Assembly (NCBI GenBank): GCA_013286235.1
Contig: JABDGE010000016.1
Location: 1-53,833, forward strand
Direction: 5' to 3'
Origin: Bacteroidota bacterium
GTDB taxonomy: Bacteria > Bacteroidota > Bacteroidia > Sphingobacteriales > Sphingobacteriaceae
DNA length: 53,833 bases
The notes under the pieces were generated by a model that saw only the letters and a program-made list of their open reading frames with translations, did no database searches and was not told the origin of the DNA. Shown here in pieces: positions 45,145 to 52,557 of this stretch. The stretch's first letter is position 1; each line of letters begins with the position of its first letter. Position numbers and translations under genes: made by a program.

Positions 45145-46983
45145 ATGTATAAGAAATTATTTCCCGGCCTGGTATGTGCAATCGTACTCTCCGCAGTACA
45201 CCCGGCTAACGCCATAACCATCACCCGTGTGGAACCCGCTAACTGGTGGGTTGGGATGAAAAACCACGAGCTGCAGATCATGGTTTACGGGCCTGACATC
45301 AGTAAGGCACAACTGTTTATCAACTACCCGGGTATAAAGGTGAAAGAGATCGCGAAAACAGATAACCCGAATTACCTATTTGTGTACCTCGATATTTCAA
45401 ATACAGTGAAGCCCGGTAACGTTCCGCTGCGCTTTGTTAATGGCGAAGAAAAATTCACTTACCCATACCCGCTTTTGGCCCGCGACGATAGAAGCGGGGC
45501 GCAGGGTTTTAACGCTTCGGACGTGTTATACCTCATCACCCCTGATCGTTTCGCCAATGGCAATCCCGGTAATGATAACCTGGATTCTGTGAAGGTTAAC
45601 CGCCAAAATCCCAATGCCCGCCACGGCGGCGACCTGCAGGGCGTGGCCGATCATCTTGATTATTTAAAAGACCTGGGAATTACTACCGTTTGGCTTAACC
45701 CGACGCAGGAAAACCGGATGAGAGGCGGCTCTTATCACGGCTATGCGATCACTGATTTCTATAAAATAGACCCGAGGTTTGGCTCGAACGAGGAGTTTCG
45801 CACATTGATAAAGACCATACACCAAAAAGGCCTTAAAATGGTAATGGATATGGTTTTTAACCATTGCGGCAGCTCGCATTGGTGGATGAACGACCTGCCT
45901 GCGAAGGATTGGATAAATAACGGCGGCAAATACATGCAAACCAACCATGCTACGTTGACTGCGATGGACATCCATGGTGCGGCAACAGAAAAGGAGACAT
46001 TCCAGGATGGCTGGTTTTCGCGCGGGATGCCCGATCTGAATCAACGCGACCGGCACCTGGCCACATATTTGATCCAGAACAGCATCTGGTGGATAGAGTA
46101 TGCACGTATCGACGGCATCAGGCAGGATACCTATTCGTACATGGATTTTGATTTCCTGGCGCGCTGGTGCAAGGAGGTGACGGATGAATACCCTAACTTT
46201 AATATTGTTGGCGAAACCTGGTATAATAAAAGCTCTTCATCAGCCTGGTGGCAGGCCAACTCCCGCCTGAACCCGAAGAACAGCCATTTAAAAACGGTGA
46301 TGGATTTTTCCCTGACCTTTATCACCCAAAAAGCATTCGACAGCAAAAGCGATAACGGGTATCTGAATGATATTTTTGAAGACATAGCCCAGGATTTTTT
46401 ATATCCCGATCCCTATAATATCCTGATATTTTTGGATAACCATGACATGAGCCGTTTTAACCATAAAGACGAGCCGGATTTAACCCGGTACAAACAGGGC
46501 ATCGCCTTTTTATTAACCACCCGCGGCATACCACAGCTATTTTACGGCACTGAAATATTAATGACGGGCACCAAAGAAGAAGGGGATGGGCTGATCCGGA
46601 AGGATTTTCCCGGTGGCTGGCCCGGCGATACCACAAATGCCTTTACAAAAGCCGGACGTACACCGATGCAAAATGAGGCCTGGGACTATACCCAAAAACT
46701 GCTGCAATGGCGCAAAACCAATATTGCCGTAACCGGGGGAAAGTTGATCCATTATAAGCCCCAAAAAGGCATTTACATTTACGGCCGCATAAAAGACGGG
46801 CATACGGTTATGGTTATCCTGAATTCGGCGCTTAAGGATGAAACGGTGCCGATGGACCGTTATAGTGATATTACAGCGGGATTTACCATGGGGCGCGATG
46901 TGATTACCGATAAGGTGATCGATATAAAAAATCCAATTACTATACCGGCGAAAGGGGCGTATGTGCTGGAGTTGGGGAGGTGA
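45145..46983 (+). CDS. GH13 neopullulanase/cyclomaltodextrinase (SusA-like)
   Basis: The 612-aa secreted enzyme has a signal peptide (LFPGLVCAIVLSAVHPANA) and an N-terminal cyclomaltodextrinase-type domain (ITRVEPANWWVGMKNHELQI). The TIM barrel follows with all GH13 regions: MVMDMVFNHCGSSH, the nucleophile Asp in DGIRQDTYSYMD (about residue 327), the acid Glu in VGETWYN (about 355) and the third Asp in FLDNHDMSRF (about 430). It should hydrolyse alpha-1,4-glucan or cyclodextrins in the periplasm. No SusCD pair is in the window, so it is not in a standard starch locus here. Confidence 0.93.
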   Translation: MYKKLFPGLVCAIVLSAVHPANAITITRVEPANWWVGMKNHELQIMVYGPDISKAQLFINYPGIKVKEIAKTDNPNYLFVYLDISNTVKPGNVPLRFVNGEEKFTYPYPLLARDDRSGAQGFNASDVLYLITPDRFANGNPGNDNLDSVKVNRQNPNARHGGDLQGVADHLDYLKDLGITTVWLNPTQENRMRGGSYHGYAITDFYKIDPRFGSNEEFRTLIKTIHQKGLKMVMDMVFNHCGSSHWWMNDLPAKDWINNGGKYMQTNHATLTAMDIHGAATEKETFQDGWFSRGMPDLNQRDRHLATYLIQNSIWWIEYARIDGIRQDTYSYMDFDFLARWCKEVTDEYPNFNIVGETWYNKSSSSAWWQANSRLNPKNSHLKTVMDFSLTFITQKAFDSKSDNGYLNDIFEDIAQDFLYPDPYNILIFLDNHDMSRFNHKDEPDLTRYKQGIAFLLTTRGIPQLFYGTEILMTGTKEEGDGLIRKDFPGGWPGDTTNAFTKAGRTPMQNEAWDYTQKLLQWRKTNIAVTGGKLIHYKPQKGIYIYGRIKDGHTVMVILNSALKDETVPMDRYSDITAGFTMGRDVITDKVIDIKNPITIPAKGAYVLELGR

Positions 46984-47003
46984 AAAAAGGGGCGTTATGC
47001 ATC

Positions 47004-47303
47004 GCAGGGTCCGCTACGCGTTTAAGTTTACCCATAAAATCGAGGCGCATATATCACGCGCTCACGGTTAATTCGGCGATCACCAAACGTTCCTACGGAA
47101 CGTAAGAGCCGTTTTTTTGGCGATTTCTACCAACCAAACGTTCCTACGGAACGAATTTTTTAGTTTTTCGCCCCATCGGGGGCGTCTGGTTGGTAGACAA
47201 TGTAGTTTCCGACAGATACGTTCCATAGGAACGTTTGGTGAAATCGACGACTATATCCGCCAAATCAAATTTTGTGGGTTAACCTAAAGCTACGCGAGAC
47301 CCT
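47004..47303. repeat. Nested-palindrome element, copy B (about 300 bp)
   Basis: Outer arms are AGGGTC (47006-47011) with GACCCT (47298-47303), plus imperfect AAGTTTACCCATAAAAT with ATTTTGTGGGTTAACCT. Inside, TCACCAAACGTTCC (47080-47093) pairs exactly with GGAACGTTTGGTGA (47228-47241), and TCTACCAACC (47126-47135) with GGTTGGTAGA (47188-47197). The central hairpin is CGCCCCATCGGGGGCG (47169-47184). The arrangement matches copy A at 18760, but the central stem has different bases. Confidence 0.8.
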
Positions 47304-47431
47304 AACGGAAATAGGATGTTGTACGCTCTGTAGCTCGAGCCGCCACGATAACGCCGACGATTATATTCTTTCTTTGGTGATGAAATGTCGACCTTGACAT
47401 GCTTTGGGAAAGTAATTCCGGCAATTTGCTA

Positions 47432-48550
47432 ATGAGGACTATTTTTAATCTTTGTTTTTGCGTTTTAATTCTCTATTGCCAGGCCGCAAACGCTGCCGGT
47501 TACAACATTACAGGCAGCTTTACCGGTTTTAAAAACGGGGTCAAAGTATATTTACTGGATAAGGAATCGGAAGATGTTGTCGACAGCACAATAATAGATA
47601 AGGGAAGATTTCAGCTAAAAGGTCACCTGGAACATGGCCCAATGTACTTATCAGTTGAAATACGCGACCAGGAAGGCAGATATCAAACATTAGTTTTTGC
47701 AGGTTCTGGCGCCGTTTCGATTTCCGGGGACAAGAATGATTTCCCGTATAATGTTTCCGTCAGTGGAAGTTTGGAGCAAAACAGGTACAATGCTTACCTG
47801 GATTTGGTTAAGCCAATATACATGGCAGCCGATGCCGCCTTTTTAACCTATACAAAAGCAAAGCCGGATACGAAAATGGAAGCAGGGCTTGCGTACAACA
47901 AAATTGGAGATAAAAAACGCCGGATCTTGAAAAAGTGGATTTTCGCCAATAAGGATAGCTATTTCGCCGCAAATCAAATTTATAACTATGTAAATGAACT
48001 TCCCCGAGATTCAATCGACATGTTTTATGCAGAACTTCCCGGTAATCTGCAACACAGCATCTACGGCAAAAGAATCTACGCCTATTTAACAAAAGGGGAT
48101 ACTTTAAAAATAAGTGATAAATATTTCGATTTTGAAGCTTACGATGCCTTTGGGAAAAAGCTAACGTTATCTTCCTTTAGTGGGAAATACATTCTTCTTG
48201 ATTTTTCTTCTGTAGCCTGCGGTCCATGCAGAGCATCGATCGACGAATTGCGATTAATATCACAAAAATATAAAGACCAGCTTAGTGTTATCAGCTATAC
48301 CCTCGATAAGCACTCTGACTGGCAGCAGCAGATAAAAGATGACAACGTTACCTGGACGACTGTAATTGACCCGGAAGGAAACTACAGTAAAACACAGCTA
48401 AAATACAATATACAGTTGGTACCGGCTTTTTACCTTATTTCGCCAAAAGGAATCATTTTAGACAAATGGACCGGCTATGAAAAAGTGGCTTCGGGCACTG
48501 GCGAGTTGGAAAAACATTTATTGAACGTTGGATTGGCGAAAAATGAATAG
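47432..48550 (+). CDS. TlpA/ResA-like thiol-disulfide oxidoreductase with DUF4369-type N-terminus
   Basis: The 372-aa periplasmic protein has a signal peptide (IFNLCFCVLILYCQAANA). A beta-rich N-terminal domain of the DUF4369 type follows (YNITGSFTGFKNGVKVYLLD), then a helical linker. The thioredoxin-like domain carries VACGPCRASIDELR, with the Cys-Gly-Pro-Cys active site near residue 262. It should reduce or exchange disulfides in the periplasm. The frame opens at 47399, but ATG at 47432 directly precedes the signal peptide and is preferred. It stands alone downstream of nested-palindrome copy B. Confidence 0.87.
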   Translation: MRTIFNLCFCVLILYCQAANAAGYNITGSFTGFKNGVKVYLLDKESEDVVDSTIIDKGRFQLKGHLEHGPMYLSVEIRDQEGRYQTLVFAGSGAVSISGDKNDFPYNVSVSGSLEQNRYNAYLDLVKPIYMAADAAFLTYTKAKPDTKMEAGLAYNKIGDKKRRILKKWIFANKDSYFAANQIYNYVNELPRDSIDMFYAELPGNLQHSIYGKRIYAYLTKGDTLKISDKYFDFEAYDAFGKKLTLSSFSGKYILLDFSSVACGPCRASIDELRLISQKYKDQLSVISYTLDKHSDWQQQIKDDNVTWTTVIDPEGNYSKTQLKYNIQLVPAFYLISPKGIILDKWTGYEKVASGTGELEKHLLNVGLAKNE

Positions 48551-48622
48551 GGAACTCTTCGCTCTCCCCAAACATTGTCTACCACAGCAACAAGCTACAG
48601 CTTGAAACCACGAGGCGGAAAA

Positions 48623-49045
48623 TCATTCATGCCCTGCTACATTCCCCTCTGCATCCATTTCTAAAAACGGGTTATAGGCGATCTCCCATAGGTTATCTTC
48701 ACTATCTGCGACATAGCCGCTGTAGCCGCCCCAGGATGCTTTTTGCGGCGCCTTGATCACTTTTACCCCGCGTTTTTCCAGCGTGTCAAATATGCCATCA
48801 ACCTCTTGTTCCGAGCGGTAATTGATGGCGAGGGTGAACTGCTTAAAACCGGGTGCGCCTGATTGCACGCCGACATCCTGCGCAAGTTCATCGGCAGGGA
48901 AAAGCGCAAGAATAAAACCGTTCATTTTAAAAAATACGATGCCGTCGGTTTTTACAGGCGTCCATTTGAATTTTTCGACATAGAAGTTTTTCAGGCTATC
49001 CAAATTTTTTGCGCCGAGGGTGATGAATGATAATCGCTGTTCCAT
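48623..49045 (-). CDS. VOC (glyoxalase/bleomycin-resistance fold) protein
   Basis: The 140-aa cytosolic protein has the paired beta-alpha-beta-beta-beta modules of the VOC superfamily: LSFITLGAKNLDSLKNFYVE with FYVEKFKWTPVKTDG, and the second half KQFTLAINYRSEQEVDGIFD with YSGYVADSEDNLWEIAYNPF. The final DSEDNLWEIAYNP contains the usual Glu metal ligand. The substrate cannot be assigned from sequence. It stands alone. Confidence 0.88.
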   Translation of the reverse strand: MEQRLSFITLGAKNLDSLKNFYVEKFKWTPVKTDGIVFFKMNGFILALFPADELAQDVGVQSGAPGFKQFTLAINYRSEQEVDGIFDTLEKRGVKVIKAPQKASWGGYSGYVADSEDNLWEIAYNPFLEMDAEGNVAGHE

Positions 49046-49235
49046 GGTTGTTTGCCGTCAAAAAGAATGCCTGAAAATACGAAACGCCCTGCATAATACA
49101 AGGCGCTTGTTATTAAGATTGGTTTGTCGCGGATTTTCGCACTGGAACGGAGGGTTATACAATGAGTTTAACGAACGCATTGGCGGTAATTGACGCGCTC
49201 CGTTAACTCACCCGAACATCGCTTCGCTCGTCCAG

Positions 49236-49263
49236 CCCTCTCTTCCGCGGGCGGAAAAGAGGG
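49236..49263. repeat. Intergenic hairpin CCCTCTCTTCCGC-GG-GCGGAAAAGAGGG
   Basis: A 13-bp stem with one mismatch and a two-base loop. No T-run follows, so it is more likely a repeat than a terminator. Confidence 0.5.
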
Positions 49264-49321
49264 CAAAGAGTGATAATTTCTCTTAATCTAATAATATTGG
49301 CGAGACGGAAACGAGGATTGA

Positions 49322-50473
49322 TTAGTCATTAAACCCGGTATCCTGCAACTTTATATAATCATCCAGCGTGTGCAGCTGCATGCCTTTAGCGCGGGCTTTT
49401 TTAATGAAATTGACGGTAACCCCATGATCGCAAAGCTCTTCGGCTTTTTCGAGGCTGAGGTCCTTAAAGCCAAGATCTTCGATCCCGCGGATAAAGTTCG
49501 CGCTTACGCCGTGATCAACCAGGTTCTGGGCGCGTTCAAGCGATATGTTTTTGTAGCCAAGCTCCTGCAGGCTACTGATGTAATTCGCACTTACGCCATG
49601 GTCGACCAATTCTTCCGCACGGTCAACTGTAACGCCGGTATAACCCATTTTGTTCAATTTTTCGATGTAATCCGAACTTACGCCATGATCAACCAGTTCC
49701 TCCGCTTTTTCGAGCGTTAGGTTGGGATAGCCCAGCTTTTTGATCTCAGCGATGTAGCGGGCGCTTACGCCATGGTCGCATAGCTCCAGCGCCCTGTCGA
49801 GCGAAAAGCCTTTATAGCCTGCCTCGTGCAACTCGGCTATGTATTTGGCGCTTACGCCATGTTCGCGCAGCTCAATTATTTTACTTAAAGTTTGGTGCCC
49901 GTAGCCCTCGGCTTTAAACAGGTTAAAGTAATCCTGCATCACTTTGCGGTTCATATCCTGTTCCGCCAGGCCTTTAAACTGATCGTTTTTGATAGCCTCG
50001 TAACCGTTATCTTTCAAAAAGTCGAAATAGCCCTTGTTGATGTCGGTAGTGAATACGCTGAACATTAATTCCTCATTCAGCCCGGTATAGCCTTTTTGTG
50101 CCAGCCAGCTTTTGAAGGCTGCATTTTCTGTGAATTGATAAGTCCCGTGGCCCCAATGATCCTGGAAAACACCTTTGAAGGTAGCTTTGCCGGATTCGCG
50201 GGTTAAACTAAACTCGCCGACTTTGTCCACTGGTAAAGTTCCAAACTCGGCTACGGAGAAGTTCCGCCCGTCGGTCCAATCTTCGCCATAAAACTGGATG
50301 TTGATCTCGTTATCTTTTATCACGGCGTCCCAGCTTCCGGGCGCGTTATTATTCCAGCGGTTGTGGACGCCTTCAACCTTAACTTTTACTTTTACGTTTT
50401 GCTGGGAGATTGCCGGCCCGCAAAGGCTTAGCATTGCGGCAGTAGCAAGAGCGCCGAAAATTGTTTTTTTCAT
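49322..50473 (-). CDS. Secreted 29-residue-repeat protein (paralogue 3 of 3)
   Basis: The 383-aa protein has a signal peptide (IFGALATAAMLSLCGPAISQ). An N-terminal domain of about 120 residues follows (WDAVIKDNEINIQFYGEDW, VGEFSLTRESGKATFKGVF, HGTYQFTENAAFKSW), then about six 29-residue repeats, each like VDHGVSANYISSLQELGYKN plus ISLERAQNL; the 87-base DNA period is exact between 49594 and 49681. It ends ARAKGMQLHTLDDYIKLQD, as its two paralogues do. I start at ATG 50473, before the signal. The repeats should be helical, probably for protein binding. I know such repeats only from proteins near BlaR1-like M56 peptidases. Confidence 0.82.
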   Translation of the reverse strand: MKKTIFGALATAAMLSLCGPAISQQNVKVKVKVEGVHNRWNNNAPGSWDAVIKDNEINIQFYGEDWTDGRNFSVAEFGTLPVDKVGEFSLTRESGKATFKGVFQDHWGHGTYQFTENAAFKSWLAQKGYTGLNEELMFSVFTTDINKGYFDFLKDNGYEAIKNDQFKGLAEQDMNRKVMQDYFNLFKAEGYGHQTLSKIIELREHGVSAKYIAELHEAGYKGFSLDRALELCDHGVSARYIAEIKKLGYPNLTLEKAEELVDHGVSSDYIEKLNKMGYTGVTVDRAEELVDHGVSANYISSLQELGYKNISLERAQNLVDHGVSANFIRGIEDLGFKDLSLEKAEELCDHGVTVNFIKKARAKGMQLHTLDDYIKLQDTGFND

Positions 50474-50519
50474 AATTATTCTCTTTAAAAATCTTCTCTT
50501 TAACAAAACCGTTAAGAGT

Positions 50520-50640
50520 TTTACCACAGAGGACACGGAGGAGGCACAGAGGTCACAGAGCCTTTATAGTTTGCCAAATTTATTCTTTTCTCAGTGTTCT
50601 CTGCGCATTCGCTGCGGCCTACGTGGTTAAAATCGAATTT
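50520..50640. repeat. CACGGAGG-family foldback repeat
   Basis: TTTTACCACAGAGGACACGG at the left and CTGCGGCCTACGTGGTTAAA at the right are roughly inverse. CACAGAGG words follow the left arm and TTCTCTGCGC precedes the right, giving a foldback of about 120 bases between two repeat-protein genes. Confidence 0.55.
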
Positions 50641-50714
50641 ATTTTTTACCACTTATTTTAGCTGAAACATCAGCCCTTATTTTTCACTAACCTCTAATCA
50701 CTAACCTCTAATCT

Positions 50715-52376
50715 CTAATTAAACGCATTCTTCATATCCATATACTTCCTCAAATTATCCGACTTGAAGCCTTTCTGCTGCATTTCTGTCACATATTCGG
50801 GGGTTACGCCGCTTGATTTTAAAGCCGGCAACTCATGCAGCGGAATGTCTTTAAACCCAAGTTTTTGGAAACCGCTGACAAATTCTGGTGTAATGTTCAT
50901 GGATTTGAGGGGAATTACGGCATGTGCTGGGACCTCGGTATAACCAAGGTCGATAAAGCCTTTGATGTATTCGGGGGTAATATCGAGGGATTTAAAGGCG
51001 ATGATATCATGCGCGGCGATGTCTTTCATGCCGATTGACATGAAACCCTTTACGTATTCAGGGGTGATTCCCTCCGATTTGAAGGCGACAATGTCGTGGG
51101 CTGCAATATTGGTGTAACCCACCTGCTCAAATTCTTTGATATAATCGGATGTGATACCCATCGACTTAAAGGCGATAATATCGTGCGGAGCGATGTCTTT
51201 GAATCCCGCCGAAACGAACCCTTTGACATACTCCGGGGTGATCCCCTCTGATTTAAAAGCGATGATGTCGTGGATCGGGATATTGGTGTAGCCCACCTGT
51301 TCAAAACCTTTGATATAATCTGCTGAAATATCCATCGATTTGAAAGCGATAATGTCATGCAGCGGCACGTCTTTATAACCGTACTGGCTGAAGTTTTTTA
51401 CATAATCAGCAGTTATCTTCATCGATTTTAAAGCGACCAGCTCGTGGGCAGGCATGTCTTTATAGCCGATGGCGTGGAACGATTGTATATAATCCGCTTC
51501 GATCTTCATGGACGACATGGCAATCAGGTTATGCGAAGCGATGTCCTTATAGCCGTTTTGCGCCAGCATTTCTACGTAGCCCTTTTTCAGGTCGATGTTA
51601 AACCAGGCGAAAGGGTCGTTTTCGTGGATTTCGGTGACACCGGAATTTTTGATGTAATCATCGAATTCCTTGTTGGGTGTGAATTTATAGGTGCCAAAAC
51701 CCATATCATCCTCAAACTTGCCATTAAATACCAATATACCGGCTTCTCTTTTCAGGCTGAATTCGCCTTTTTCACCTTTGGGCAGGGTGGGGAAATCGCT
51801 CAGGCTAAACGTCTCGTTGCTCGACCAGTGATTTTCATCGTCATCACTTTTGCCTTTAAACTCGAACTCTATCTTGTCGCCCTTAATGGTGGCAAACCAT
51901 TTCCCTTCGGTCATATCGACGCCGGTAATGTTTACGTCCACGTCGACATCGGGATTAACATCCACATTTACATTAGGATTAACATCCACGTTCGGGTTAA
52001 TATCAGGCATAACAAGTGGCGGCACAATTACGGGGTTTACAACCGGGTTTACGTTAACAACCGGGTTCACCATCGGGTTAACATGCGCATTTACTACAGG
52101 TGTTACCATAGCGTTTACCGTGCTTGTGACAACGGGGGTAACGATGGCGTTTACTTCGGCATTGACAGTAGCAGTTACCACCGGGGTAACAGTTGAAGTT
52201 ATTACAGGGGTTACGGTTGACGTTACAATTGGGGTTACTGTAGTGGTTACAACCGGCGCTACAACGGGTGTGGGCGTAACTACAACCTGTGCTTTGGCAA
52301 GCGGCGCAGCCAGCACAAGGCAGGCGATGGCCAATTTGGCGCCCCTGCGTAGTTGATGGAATATTGTTGGTTTCAT
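50715..52376 (-). CDS. Secreted 29-residue-repeat protein with TPV/VNP low-complexity linker (paralogue 2 of 3)
   Basis: The 553-aa protein has a signal peptide (LAIACLVLAAPLAKAQ). About 115 residues of low-complexity TVTPVVTSTVTP, then NPVVNVNP and DVNPNVNVDV, follow. Next is the shared domain (GKWFATIKGDKIEFEFKGKS, GEFSLKREAGILVFNGKF, GFGTYKFTPNKEFDD), then about nine repeats such as KSEGITPEYVKGFVSAGFKD with IAPHDIIAF. Alternate repeats (SADYIKGFEQVGYTNI, TPEYVKGF) are more alike than neighbours, a 58-residue higher-order period. It ends QQKGFKSDNLRKYMDMKNAF, close to paralogue 1. Probably exported and lying in the periplasm; function unknown. Confidence 0.83.
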   Translation of the reverse strand: MKPTIFHQLRRGAKLAIACLVLAAPLAKAQVVVTPTPVVAPVVTTTVTPIVTSTVTPVITSTVTPVVTATVNAEVNAIVTPVVTSTVNAMVTPVVNAHVNPMVNPVVNVNPVVNPVIVPPLVMPDINPNVDVNPNVNVDVNPDVDVDVNITGVDMTEGKWFATIKGDKIEFEFKGKSDDDENHWSSNETFSLSDFPTLPKGEKGEFSLKREAGILVFNGKFEDDMGFGTYKFTPNKEFDDYIKNSGVTEIHENDPFAWFNIDLKKGYVEMLAQNGYKDIASHNLIAMSSMKIEADYIQSFHAIGYKDMPAHELVALKSMKITADYVKNFSQYGYKDVPLHDIIAFKSMDISADYIKGFEQVGYTNIPIHDIIAFKSEGITPEYVKGFVSAGFKDIAPHDIIAFKSMGITSDYIKEFEQVGYTNIAAHDIVAFKSEGITPEYVKGFMSIGMKDIAAHDIIAFKSLDITPEYIKGFIDLGYTEVPAHAVIPLKSMNITPEFVSGFQKLGFKDIPLHELPALKSSGVTPEYVTEMQQKGFKSDNLRKYMDMKNAFN

Positions 52377-52557
52377 GTTTTATTTTTTAGTTTTTTTTAT
52401 GTTTTGTTGTTGATTTTTAATGAATTATATATTTTTTCATGCCTACATCGAGGCGAAACCCCTCCTGCCCTCCCCCCTCCAACTATGTTGGGGGCAAGCG
52501 GGGAGGGAACTGAATATTTATCTTAGAAAAAATAATTAATCTATAGCCTGTAATTAA
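52377..52557. repeat. Intergenic gap with GC-rich hairpin
   Basis: CCCTCCCCCCTCCAAC and GTTGGGGGCAAGCGGGGAGG (52469-52507) form an imperfect stem around TAT, as in the other C/G-rich hairpins of this window. The rest is AT-rich and may hold the promoter of the gene at 52376. Confidence 0.45.

Noticed and set aside
49236..49263. Hairpin as an intrinsic terminator
   Set aside because: No T-run follows on either strand; it fits the dispersed hairpin repeats better.
51850..52356. Plus-strand 168-codon frame rich in TTGVT repeats
   Set aside because: It is the antisense of the TPV/VNP low-complexity linker of the gene at 50715-52376, which has a signal peptide and conserved domain.
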